Shown piece by piece: positions 12,691 through 23,230 of a stretch of 64,000 nt of DNA. Numbering within the stretch: position 1 is the stretch's first letter; every line of letters begins with the position of its first letter. The translations under genes were made by a program, and so were the position numbers. The stretch lies in NCBI GenBank assembly GCA_032690845.1, contig CM064428.1, positions 23,224,001 to 23,288,000 on the forward strand, in the 5' to 3' direction. The notes beneath the pieces were generated by a model. That model was not told the origin of the DNA. It made no database searches and worked only from the letters and a program-made list of their open reading frames with translations. The stretch comes from Eleusine coracana subsp. coracana. Taxonomy: Eukaryota > Streptophyta > Magnoliopsida > Poales > Poaceae.

Positions 12691-13970
12691 CTAGGGATAG
12701 AATTTACGTATCTCTGAAATATTCCATACGTTCTTGAGCTCGCCTCCATCCATGGTCTTCAGCTTGTAAGTGCCAGGCCGAAGGACTCGAGAGATGATAT
12801 ACGTTCCTTCCCAAGGAGGAGAGAGCTTGTGTCGACCCCTATTCTCTTGAACCCTGTACAAAATGAGATCATCCACTAGCAGTCGTCTATTTGGTCTAGT
12901 GTTGCGGTCATGGTAGCGCCGGAGTGCTTGCTGGTATTTGGCCGAATGGAGGAGCGCGACATCTAGCGCCTCGTCTATTTGGTCTAGCGTGTCTTGGAGC
13001 GCTGCCTCGTTGCCTTGTTCGTTATATGCGTGCACTCATGGCGCTCCATAGTCCAAGTCGGTGGGGAGGATTGCCTCAAACCCATAGACCATGAAGAAGG
13101 GCGTGAAGCCCATCACGTGGCTCTTGGTTGTACGCAGGCTCTAGAGCACGGCGTGCAGCTCGGCTGCCCACCATCCGCTGAACTACTTTAGGTGGTTGAA
13201 GACAACAGTAGGGTCAAAGATTCATGGCTTCAACCCCTGGAGTATCATGTCGTTCGCCCGCTCGACCTGGCCGTTTGTCTCGGGGTGAGCGACGGGGGCC
13301 CAGTCGATGCGGATGTGATAATCGTCGCAAAACTTCAGGAATTTCTTCCCGGTGACTTGCGTCCCATTATGGGTGATTATGGAGTTTGGTACCCTAAATC
13401 AATGGATGGTGTCGAGGAAGAACTCGACTGCCTCTTCAGACCTGATCTTTACTAACGGGCGTGCTTTGATACACATGGTGAACTTGTGAACCGTGACATG
13501 CAAGTGGGTATAGCCCCCGGGCGCTTTCTTGAGTGGTCCGACTAGATCTAAGCCACAGACCGTGAATGGCCATGCGAGGGGGGATCATCTGAAGGGCTTG
13601 GACCGGGAGGTGAGTTTGGCGGGCGTAATACTAGCAACCCTTGCATGTTTTGACTATGCGGGTAGCGTCGCCTACAGAAGTCGGCCAGTAGAAGCCCTGG
13701 CGGAAGGCGTTGGCCACGAGGGTTCGAGGCGCCTCATGATGACCGTAGACCCCCCCCCCCCCCATGGATATCGATGAGAAGCTAAATACCCTCATCGATT
13801 GGGATGCATCGCTGCATGACTTTGGTGACGCTGTGCTTGTAGAGTTCTCCATCGATCAGAGTTAATAACATGGCACGACGATAGAGTCATTTAGCTTCGG
13901 TCCCGTCGGTGGGAAGCATGCCATGAGCAAGGAACTCAATGTACGGGATTCGCCGGTCGCGAGGAGGCGC
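12691..13970 (-). pseudogene. Tat-type integrase, broken
   Basis: The minus strand near 13940-13630 gives the integrase N-terminal region and zinc module: LYKHSVTKVMQRCIPIDEG, then GHHEAPRTLVANAFRQGFYW and RIVKTCKGC. A homopolymer of 14 C (+ strand, 13750-13763) falls in this module, where a short glycine codon run would be expected. The catalytic core between about 13620 and 13040 is readable only in pieces, with many stops. The C-terminal part is open from 13035 to 12691 (YHDNRNTRPNRRLLVDDLI-like core, PPWEGTYIISRVLRPGTYKL, ending IRKFYP). Identity as a gypsy integrase is firm; it is inactive. Confidence 0.8.
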
Positions 13971-14801
13971 GTCCCGCTCGACCTAGGGGTTGATTTGCTC
14001 CTTCTCCCGCTCGTGTGCTTTGAGGGTGTGGTGCGCGTCACGTTTCGCCCGATCCGGTCGTGAACCGAGGCTTTCTTGGGTATGCCCCCAGCGGGAGCCG
14101 GTTGCCGAATCAACTGCTGTCGCGATTCGGTGATGCTGGCGCCTCTGGCGCGTCGAGACATAGAGATCTGCTGACTGGACTGGGTGGCTCGCCTTAACGA
14201 GCTCTCGGCTTGAAGCTCGGCTGCCTTGGCCAAGAGCACCGCAACTTCGTGTTGGGCTTGCTGAACCTTTGGCGTAGCGGGCTCGGGAAGAGTCTTGAGT
14301 AGCGTAACGGCCGCCGCTATATTTTGTCCCATGCGGGTGAACTGTGGAGATCCCTGGTCGTCAGCTATGATATGTTGCTGGACGTCACGAGCCATAGCGC
14401 GAGCCCGTCCGCCCGCGACGGTACGGGCCAGCTCGCGGTCTATTTCCGAATTCTTGTGCTCCAGCTAGCGCCGGGTCGCCTCCAGCTGTGTTCATCGAGC
14501 CTTCAACCGTTGTTGTATATCTTTGTGATGGTGTGACAGGTGGGGTTCGCTCGCATCGGTGATGGGTATGTTGACGAGTGCCTCCCCCACTGCCGCACCC
14601 ATCATCGGGTTTGCGGTTGTGGGAGTCCTGGGGTTCGCCTGAGCTCCGGTGGTCGAGATCCCGGTCCCCTGCTGTAATCGCGGGTGCGAGCTGTACCATG
14701 TGGCATCCGCGCGGGAGGTCGCAGCTCCCCTCAGAGCTCTCGGAGGCGGAGTCGCAATCCTCCAGCAATCCAACATCGAGGAGGTCAAGAAGGGAGTCGT
14801 C
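13971..14801 (-). pseudogene. Tat-type gag N-terminal region, truncated
   Basis: An arginine-, serine- and alanine-rich minus-strand frame with a helical stretch VQQAQHEVAVLLAKAAELQ. It lies directly upstream of integrase coding sequence. Position and composition fit the gag N-terminus of Tat/RIRE2-type elements, but I see no zinc knuckle or gag core, so the call rests mostly on context. Its 5' side is cut by the CACTA terminus at 14802. Confidence 0.5.
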
Positions 14802-15280
14802 CACTACAAGGTTTCAGGGCTAATGCCACGACATTCATCGCAACAATGTACTTTTCATTGCAATAAGCATGGGTAATTGCAACGAAAGGTCAGTTTGGTT
14901 GCGATAGATTGGATATATCGCCACGCTTGCATGTGCGTTGTAATAAGGGTGACTTTTTACAACACTTTCTTGTGATTGTTGCGATAAGGTCATTTTCCAA
15001 TAGAAGAACGAGGTGTTGCAATAAGATATAGCAACGAAATTGTTAGTCGTTGCAACAATGCATAGATATAGCAACGAAAAGTTGTGTGGTTGCGACAGGG
15101 TCGGTAATATTGCAACTAAATTGTTAGTCGTTGCAACAATGCATCGATATAGCAACGAACATTTGTCTGGTTGCATTTGGTCTTATATATTCCAACGCAA
15201 ATGTTTATCGTTGCAAGTATACATAGATATAGCAACGATGGAGGGTGTTGCATTATCATGGTATCGCAACGAAAATTAAA
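14802..15280 (-). repeat. CACTA terminus and subterminal repeats
   Basis: The + strand opens CACTACAAGGTTTCAGGGC, a CACTA-superfamily terminal motif. It is followed by about 450 bp in which GTTGCAAC-type and GCAACGAAA-type words recur many times in both orientations. Examples are ATATAGCAACGAAA near 15005 and 15065 and TCGTTGCAACAATGCAT near 15048 and 15128. Dense short repeats in both orientations just inside the end are the transposase-binding regions of CACTA elements. Given the transposase strand, this would be the element's 3' end. Confidence 0.75.
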
Positions 15281-15383
15281 CTAAAGTCACCCAACAGGGT
15301 ATTCCATCTCTCTGAACACTTATTAAGTTAAAGTCAAGGGACAACGTGATCACTCGGCCTACTTCACTGAAAATAATTGAGAA

Positions 15384-15425
15384 CATATTCACAAGTTAAA
15401 ATACAATCTGAGTACATAATCGCTA
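15384..15425. repeat. Dispersed sequence, copy 1 (TACAATCTGAGT type)
   Basis: GAGAACAT, ACAAGTTAAA and TACAATCTGAGTACATAAT occur in order, just beyond the 3' end of the DUF295 pseudogene. Related copies lie at 29174-29225 and 33068-33140 on the same strand. Confidence 0.6.
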
Positions 15426-16717
15426 CTTACAAGCAAGTGTTTGACACTGATCTGATTGCAGTTGCAGAGGTGGTTCGGAATAACGATGACGCCGGGTGAA
15501 ATCGATCATGTCATAGTGCCTGACATGACCGTGGCGATCACCAGTAGGCATCTTCACCATTTCTCCAAACATATGGTCCGAAACATACAGATATGGTGGA
15601 ACCACTTTCTTATTGTCTTTTTCTGGTACAGCAAACCAAAATGCATAATTTGCTCCAAGAAATATAGAGCGTTCGCCCTGCAAACCTCTCAACTCCGTCC
15701 ATCCACCACCGTCTTCTCTTCTCTCATAAAATGCGACACCATCCACTATACTGCATGTTGACTGGTGGCTCTGTAGTTGCCTACCAGTTGGTGGCCCCCA
15801 AAATTCTCTCCACAGCTGGATGACCATAGGCCAGTTACGATCTAACTGCGCAAGAAACATCGTGGTCTCGTAGTCATGTCTGGAGTACACTGGACGAGCA
15901 AGAGTGGGACCCTGGACCCATTTAGGAGATTCAGTAATAATGGGCTTCATGGATAGGTCCCAAAACTTCATGGTACCATATTGATTGATTGCCACCATGT
16001 ACCGCTCTTCCCAGTAAGCAGCATCCACAAATCTTTGTGCAAGTCGGTTTGTATTTGGTAATGTCGTCAACATGCCATCAGTCTTCTCATGGTACATGAT
16101 GTTTCCTGAAGAGAACAGAAGGATCACAAAGGGACCACCATCTTGCCTAGGTGTCTTATAGAGGACTGCTCGCTCGATAAACAGAGGTCCATGACTACCA
16201 GCATCATCATTCTTCATGAAATCAGACAACAACTCCTCATTTCTAACGCTGTTTGACGACAACGGTGGCAGTGGGATACTCTTGCCAGTGATTGGGTTGA
16301 CCAGGCTCAGGGAGAACTCCTTATCAATAGTGACAAGCCAGTCATCCTTCGTATCCAACCAACTACATCCCTTCAACACCTCAAGAACTTACTATGATGA
16401 TGAGGTCATCATCGTCCCTTGCCCGATAATATGCAGGCCAAAAGATTCCAAAAAAAACATCATGCTCTTCTATCTGGCCTTCTGGAGTGGATGCCGACGT
16501 TAGTAGCATAGGGACACCAGGTATCAAGCCATGCTGCTTCATCACCTGCTTGCGTTCTTCCTTTCCAATTATCATCAGCCTGATGGCTGCAATCCCGTCC
16601 ACCAATCCGACAATATTGTCCGATAGAGCAAGAGGCAGCAAACGCCACTGGATAATAACCCTGAAAATTAAAATGGCACATATCATCATTCAAGACAAGC
16701 CGGTAACATTGTAACAC
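15423..16717 (-). pseudogene. DUF295 / F-box-like beta-propeller protein, broken
   Basis: Open from 16379 to 15423 (318 residues): GCSWLDTKDDWLVTIDKEF, then SLVNPITGKSIPLPPL, a central AAYWEERYMVAINQYGTMKF-like blade repeat and a C-terminal NYAFWFAVPEKDNKKVVPPY. This blade pattern is that of the plant DUF295 (KIB1-4 propeller) family, often attached to an N-terminal F-box. Upstream coding continues in another frame (WRLLPLALSDNIVGLVDG at about 16650, a weak F-box-like start). A one-base insertion near 16380 separates the parts. It lies close to the CACTA terminus, so it may be a captured gene fragment; an old single-copy pseudogene is the alternative. Confidence 0.7.
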
Positions 16718-16745
16718 AAAAACTAAAGCAGGTTGAGTTTTATGC

Positions 16746-16848
16746 TAGGCACTGTTTGGGTGTTGTAGTTTTCCAAAACCAAATTATTTTGCTAAACCGC
16801 AGTATTCTTCCAAAACTCCAAAAATACTTTATATCCAAACAGGGCCTA
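16746..16848. mobile_element. Small TIR element (MITE), 103 bp
   Basis: Ends TAGGCACTGTTTGG and, reversed, TAGGCCCTGTTTGG: 14-bp inverted repeats with one mismatch. The interior is A/T-rich with no coding. I could not define a target duplication, so the superfamily is open; ends of this kind are common in hAT-like grass MITEs. Confidence 0.6.
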
Positions 16849-16880
16849 AAGTATATTCCTATCGATCTAAATTAAGCATC

Positions 16881-16942
16881 AACATCAAACAGGCAGCCCA
16901 CAAATTAACCAGCCCAAGCCCATAAGCCACAACATCAAACAG
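16881..16942. repeat. 50-bp tandem duplication, second unit split by copia
   Basis: Unit 1 (16881-16930) begins AACATCAAACAGGCAGCCCA. Unit 2 begins at 16931 with AACATCAAACAG and, after the copia element, continues at 27583 as GCAGGCCACAAATTAATC. Without the copia element this would be two near-identical direct repeats. Confidence 0.65.
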
Positions 16943-18712
16943 TGAAGGACCGAGAAGACGACCAGGGGGGGGGGTGAATGGGAGCCAATTCAAATTCTTT
17001 TCAAGAACTTGGCCTATGTCCCAACTACAACCCAAGCCAACCTCTAACCGAGTCACCAAGATTACACACACTAACTTGTAATGTGTTAATCCTAGGAATG
17101 ACTCAAACCAAAAGAACACATAGTGGAAGCACAAAAGAAACAAAAATGAAACAAGGAAGGTCCGAAAGGTCATAGAATAGAGCCTGACGGAAGTTCGGTG
17201 GTACCCAACGGAAGTTCCGTGATGCCCGAAGGAAGTTTCGTCAATTATGGAAGTTCCGGGCGACGGGAACACTATCACTCATGGAAGTTCCGTGGTTCTT
17301 GATGGAAATTCCGTCATGGTCATGGAAGTTCCATCATGGTCAAAACAGCAGCTCCATTCGGGAAAGAAAATTACCAAAACCGTGTCAAACGAACTCCAAA
17401 AATCATGAAATTTGGGCCAGATGATCCTCCATATATCACGACCCTCCTCTAAAGAGATCCACTCCAAAAACACAAGGAATCATCATGAATTTCAGATCTT
17501 GTGCCAAGAACACCAAAAAGGGGAAACTTGAGAAATCCTTCAAATCGGAGGTGCTAGAGCTATTGATTCCATCATGGATCCATAGAGGATTGTTCTAGCT
17601 CATCCTAGCAACAAGTTTGTCAAGAAATCCGAATCAAAAACTCATCCAAAAGTGAGATTGAAAATCACCATGAAAATAGCTCCAAAAATAAGAAAAAGAG
17701 AATTTTGGGATTCAAGTGAAGAGGGAAATCTTGAGCACGAAAATACTTCTTATATCATAGAAAGGTGCTTACAAGATCCATAGATACAAGGCTAGGAAGC
17801 CACCCTCTTCCTCCCACTATTTGGAAGAGCAAGAGATGTCTCTCACATACCCTTTCCTCTCCTCTAAAACATGAAGTCCTCTCCTAGCACTTCGAATAGA
17901 GTCCTAACACAAGGCTAATGGGAAGAGAGGCGCCTCTCCCACTAGCCACACCTCTCCTTATATAGGCCTAGGGTCTATTGTCCACATTACCACTCTACCC
18001 TTGACCTATAATTCACACCCACCTACCACCGGGGACATAACCGTCCATCTTTCACCTCATCGTCCGAATGCCATCGAACGCTTCACGTCTTTGCTTCATC
18101 CTGAAGCAAGCTCCATGATGGTGCCACGTGCACCACCAACCACCGCCACCAGTTTTGAGGCCCAAACCGGGAAACCGCCTTGCATGCTTCTCAAAGTGTG
18201 ACTTCTCGATGTTGACGCGTGTCACCTTGTCCCGCGATCCTGACCATCGGCAAGTCTCTCCCAGTCCCTGTCCATCGAGCCCCCTTGTCACTTGCACCGA
18301 CATCCCATTTGCCTTGACTTGGTCAACACATCGTCTTCATCACCACCACGGTTTTGAGGCCCAACCGCGAAACCGTCCGTGCTTCTTGCCTCTCCACGTG
18401 TACGGTGTGGATCATCCTTGACTTCACCCGGCATCCCGATCATCTGGCCCCAAGTCCCCTACTTGTGCCCGATCCTCTCGCCATTGACCATCAAGTTGAC
18501 TCCAGTGACCTACACATCATGAGACAAGCAAACACATTTCCATCTCCTCCAGTATCACCAATATCTCCACCAACTCCGGTTAGTCATAACCATGATACGC
18601 AAACCCATGCAATCCTTGGATTCCCACATTTCAACTCAAACACCAAATCCACTCAAGTTAATTACTCATCACAAATATAGCAAACCATGGCACATATCCA
18701 CATGGTTTCTTA
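16943..18712 (-). repeat. Copia 3' LTR (left copy)
   Basis: Starts TGAAGGACCGAGAAG on the + strand. Its other end is TTTCTTA, where the right copy has TTTCTCA. It contains the palindrome array at 17187-17334 and a minus-strand TATATAAGG near 17955. Confidence 0.92.
17187..17334. promoter_or_regulatory. Phased palindrome array in the copia LTR (7 sites)
   Basis: Seven copies of ACGGAAGTTCCGT or close forms, with centres at 17193, 17214, 17235, 17253, 17287, 17308 and 17328. Intervals are 21, 21, 18, 34, 21 and 20 bp. The text between copies is not repeated. Each half-site is GGAA/TTCC with an odd central base. Confidence 0.8.
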
Positions 18713-20062
18713 ATCTCCCCCTTGATGAGTACATTGACAACACCAAATGCACAAAGATTAGAGATTGAAATACGAAGCCAAATAAGCACATCCAAATGGC
18801 CAATCCTAAAATAAAAGGTGAAAACAAGCCATCTAGGAAGTAGGGATCACAAAACCAAGAGTTGGCAAAGAAAGCGACTTGAGACGCAAAGAATGTGAAA
18901 AGCGCAAGAAAACGCTCAAGATCATGATATGCTCCCCCTCAAGTTGTGGTAGGTCTCATGTTGTGCAAAATGGATCATATGAGTTTCTTAGCATTATTAG
19001 TGCATGACCCCAAAAATTTCTCCCCCTTTGTCAATGAACTCATCAAAGAGTCAAAAGAACAAGAAAACATGCAATGCATGGAAATGCAAACCTAAAGAGC
19101 TTCAACAATTATGCAAACAAGCATTTAACTTTGCTAACCATAACTATAGTGCTATGAAGTGTAAAAGCAATAGCTCCCAATCATGCAAAGATCAAAAATA
19201 GATAGCAAGGCATAAACACCATGAGCTATACAAGCTAAGCAGAAAGATTGACTAGCTTAGATAGAATCAAAGTTGCTTATCATGAGAAAATCTGCCACCA
19301 CATGTGTAAGTACTATCATTCAAGCCAAAACAAGAATCAAGTAAATCAAAAGATACTAGCCAGTCTCAATCTCAACTAGGGCAACAAGCATTCGCAGAAA
19401 ATAAGCTCAACAAACACTCACATATGCAATAGAGACTCAGTTGATCAAGTGATTATTGTTTATCTTCATGTGTCCTGTTATCCATGCGGAGGGTCACACG
19501 ACTGGGTATGGCAAACACCCCGAGGCTTTAAGTCACAATGTTTGGATTTAGCATTATTGAGTAATTCTTGACCAAAGCACTTAGCAGATTTTTCAGGATT
19601 ATGCACAAGACAAAAGAGCATGCCTTTGCGGCAAAAGGAACTCATGTTCCCACAATGTTACATCATGAGCTAAACATTTGCAAAGCCTTCCATTTCGCAA
19701 ACACAAGGTGCCAAAGCCAAGACATCCTCTAGACTAGCCTCAATGCAAGTTTCAACAAGGATAAAGACAATTATACACATGGTGAGCAAGTTTTAGCAAG
19801 ATTAGATCATAAGGTTCACAAGAAGCTCAGTTTACCTTTAAGATTAGCAAGTTGCTCACATGAGTTTATAACAAGCCATCTAGAAAATCTAAGCATGAGA
19901 GATTATCATCACATCCACACAACTTAGCTCAAGCTCAATCATAGCAAAGAGAAATGCAAGAAAGCATAAAAATCAAAGCTCATCTACCAATGCATATATT
20001 ACATATGAGATGCAAAGCGAAAATGGTAAGATTCATATATACAAGAGAACACCAACTCCCTC
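18713..20062 (-). other. Copia 3' untranslated region with polypurine tract
   Basis: About 1.35 kb between the pol stop and the 3' LTR, A-rich on the + strand, with no domain. In some SIRE elements an envelope-like ORF sits here; none is visible. The polypurine tract is the minus strand of 18713-18728 (CATCAAGGGGGAGAT), abutting the LTR. Confidence 0.75.
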
Positions 20063-22024
20063 TCAAATGATGCCATATGGATGACAAACACCAAGTTCCC
20101 CCCGAAGAAAAGCATGTCTCGAGGCATCTAGGGGCTTGGTAAGGATATCGGCTAGTTGGTTTTTGGTATCAATGTATTTGAGCTCAACATCCCCCTTTTC
20201 AACATTGTCTCTCAGGAAGTGGAATCACACATTGATGTGTTTGACCTTACCATGTTGGAGTGGGTTTTTGGCTAGGCATATGGCATTAGAGTTATCACAC
20301 ATGAGTGGAACACCCTTAAAAGTCAACCCATAGTCTCTCATGGTGGACACAATCCATAGGATTTGGGAGCAGCAGCTAGCAACAGCTACATACTCAGCCT
20401 CTGTGGTGGATTGGGCAACACTCGATTGCTTATGAGAAGACCAACTGATCAAAGAAGTACCCAAGAAATGGCAAGTACCAGAAGTGCTCTTCCTATCAAT
20501 TCTACACCCAACAAAGTCCGCATCCGAATACCCAATGAGATCAAGAGATGAAGATGCAGAGTACCAAAGACCAAACTCAAGGGTGTATTTGAGATACCTG
20601 AAGATGCGCTTGACAGCCTTGCGATGAGTCTCCCTTGGGGAAGCTTGAAAGCGAGCACAAAGACACACCGCAAAGTGTATGTCGGGTCTTGTCGCTGTTA
20701 GGTACATGAGGGAGCCAATCATGCTCCTATACTCCCTTTGATCCACCGCTTCACAGTCTTCATCAGGGTCAAGAGCCGTTGTAGTGGACATTGGTGTAGA
20801 CAACGACTTCACATTGACCATGTCGAACTTCTTTAGGAGATCCTTCGTGTACTTGGCTTGATGTATGAAAGTGCCTTGCTTGCACTGCTTGATTTGAAGC
20901 CCAAGAAATAAGGTGAGCTCTCCCATCATCGACATCTGAAATTCACTTTCCATAGCTTCCTAAAATCTGGACACAAGAGCATGAGAGGAACCACCAAAGA
21001 TGATATCATCCACCTAAATCTGAACCATTAGAAAGTCATTGCCATGCTTTAGAGTGAACAAGGTTTTATCAACACACCCCATGACATACCCACGCTCTAG
21101 CAAGAAGGTCTGAAGCCTAGCATACCATGCCCTAGGTGCTTGCTTTAGCCCGTACAAAGCCTTCTGAAGCTTGTACACACGGTTTGGGTATTTGTGGTGC
21201 TCAAAGCCAGGGGGTTGCCTCACATACACTTCTTCCTCTATGAAACCATTTAGGAAAGCAATCTTGACATCCATTTGATAAAGTCTAATGTCCTTGGAGG
21301 CAGCAAACACAAGTAAGATCCTAATGGTTTCTATGCGAGCAACAGGAGCAAAGATTTCACCATAATCTAAACCCTCCACTTGGCTAAAACCTTGAGCAAC
21401 TAACCTAGCCTTGTTTCTCACAACCTCACCATCCTCCCCATGTTTGTTTTTGAACACTCACTTGGTTCCTATGACATTGACATTTTTGGGAGGCTCTACA
21501 AGGGTCCAGACTTTGTTTCTCTCAAAGTTTTCCAACTCCTCATGCATGGCATTAACCCAATGTTCATCAGATAGTGCGTGTCCAACATCCCGGGGTTCAA
21601 AGGTTGCAACAAAGAGAAAATTAGTAAAGCAAGCAAGATGTACAGACCTTGACCTTGTTATCCTCTCATAGAGATTACCGATCATCTGTTGAGGTGGGTG
21701 TCAATACTGAATGTGGTGAGGAGCCGGTCTCTCAGAGTGTACCTCCCCCTCAACCACAGCTGGAGCTTGCTCGACAGCTGCTAAAGTTGATGTAGAAGCT
21801 TCTGGACCCTCTGCTGGAGTAGTGGTAGCAGCAAGAACAAGCTCAGATGAGAGATGAAGTGAATCATCATCATCATCATCAAAGCCCTGTAGGTACTCTT
21901 CTACAAAGATGTTCTCCTTCATCTCCTTGTCACCTGCAGACTCAATCATATTCCTTGCACAAGAGTTTGATTCATCAAAGGTTACATCGCAGGATTCTAC
22001 GATGGTGTTAGTCTCCAAATTCAA
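20063..22024 (-). pseudogene. Copia reverse transcriptase and RNase H, broken
   Basis: Minus strand, one frame, ending at the stop at 20063-20065. The acidic linker (22024-21701) is followed by RT motifs: WVNAMHEELENFERNKVWTL, KARLVAQGFSQVEGLDYGE, FAPVARIETIRILL and LYGLKQAPRAWY. The catalytic tyrosine of the YVDD box is now TAG (frame reads QI, stop, VDDIIFGG, at about 21010-21020). RNase H follows: GYSDADFVGCRIDRKSTSG and STTEAEYVAVASC. The tail ends ADILTKPLDASRHAFLRGEL. At least four in-frame stops are present, so it is inactive. Confidence 0.92.
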
Positions 22025-22051
22025 AACTCTGTAGGAATGACCATGAAGAGA

Positions 22052-22830
22052 CTAACCAAGAAAGATTCCATCGGAAGACCTTGACTCAAACTTATCAAGA
22101 TTGCCACGCTTGAGAATAAAGCACTTGTAACCAAAGGCACGCAAATGAGAAACCGAGGGCTTTCTCCCAATACGCAGCTCATAAGAAGTCACATTAAGAA
22201 TTAAACGCAAGAAAATCCGATTGGAAACATAGCAAGCAGTGCTAATGGCCTCAGTCCAGAACCGCCTCGGAGTCCTATGCTCATCGAGTATCGTCCGGGC
22301 CATCTCCACTAAGGTTCTGTTCTTTCTTTCAACCACACCATTCTGCTTGGGAACACGAGGTGCTAAAAACTGATGCTCAATACCATGCTCAAGACAGAAA
22401 GCATCAAAGGAGGAGTTCTTGAACTTGGTGCCATTATCACTGCGAATTGCTCGTAATGCACCAGGGAGTTCCTTGAACATCCTCAAAGCTAAGTTCCGGA
22501 AGTGATGAAACACTTCATCCTTGCTCTCAAGAAAGTAAACCCAAGAGTAGCGAGAATAATCATCAACAATCACAAGAACATACCACTTCCCACCCGCCGA
22601 ACAAACCCGAGAAGGACCAACAGTGTCCATATGAAGCAACTCTCCATGGCGTTCAGTCATCACCAAACTAATTGGTGGATGAGAAGCGGCAATCATTTTC
22701 CCATGACGACACGGAGCACAAACCAAATCCTTGTCAAATTTGAGCTTAGGCAATCCTCGGATCAAACCTAGGCCACTCAAGCGACATAGCAAGTCAAAGC
22801 TCATGTGACCCAGTCTCCTATGCCATTTCT
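22052..22830 (-). pseudogene. Copia integrase, broken at its start
   Basis: Minus strand. The zinc module begins just above 22804, where a stop splits it, and ends CAPCRHGK. The catalytic core has D in MDTVGPSR, D in RSDNGTKF and E in NGVVERKNRTLVEMAR. The region after the core has RRFWTEAISTACYVSNR and the GKR-like RAFGYKCFILKRGNLDKF. The spacing of the three acidic residues fits the D,D-35-E pattern. Length and order are normal for copia integrase, lying between protease and reverse transcriptase. Confidence 0.92.
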
Positions 22831-23230
22831 AGAGCTCAGAGGAAGATTGAGCAAACAAGCACTTGTGAGAACCAGGAGAACCAACAAAATCAGCCTGAAA
22901 AACTCTGCCAATACGAGAAATCCCACAAACCAAGGAACCACTCGAATCAAGAACACAAGAAGCATTCGACTTAAAGCGCACTTCCAAACCAACATCAAGA
23001 AGCTGAGAGATAGAGAGGAGATTGTACTTGAGATACTCAACCAAACCAACATCCTTGAGAGTGAATTTTTCATTTACCTTTACCGTGCCTCTTGCCTTCA
23101 CTCTCCCTCTCTTGTCATCTCCAAAGGTCACATACTCCTGCCGCTTCAGGGGAGTGAGGCTGGAGAACCACTTTGCATCTCCGGTCATGTGGCGCGAACA
23201 CCCGGAGTCCATCAACCATTTGTTCTCCAA
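22829..23230 (-). pseudogene. Copia protease region
   Basis: Minus strand. WLMDSGCSRHMTGD holds the aspartic protease active site (D-S-G). It is followed by VTFGDDKRGRVKARGTVKV and YNLLSISQLLDVG, the usual block in copia proteases. It is open for 133 residues but linked to stops on both sides; part of the same polyprotein frame as gag and integrase. Confidence 0.9.

Larger units (their letters stand above)
7191..14801 (-). mobile_element. Tat-type Ty3/gypsy remnant with antisense ORF
   Basis: Reading the minus strand from 14801 down: gag-like sequence, integrase, then a gene on the opposite strand, then LTR-like DNA. Tat-lineage elements of grasses are known to carry an extra, often antisense, ORF between pol and the 3' LTR, sometimes with a Transposase_28 domain; this layout matches. 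Protease, reverse transcriptase and RNase H are missing, so gag meets integrase at about 13970. A CACTA terminus cuts the element at 14802. Confidence 0.72.

Noticed and set aside
13192..13777. Plus-strand frames over the Tat integrase
   Set aside because: They are antisense shadows of integrase coding on the minus strand.
14838..15280. CRISPR-like spaced repeats
   Set aside because: Repeats are imperfect, in both orientations and unevenly spaced, beside a CACTA terminus in plant DNA; no cas genes.
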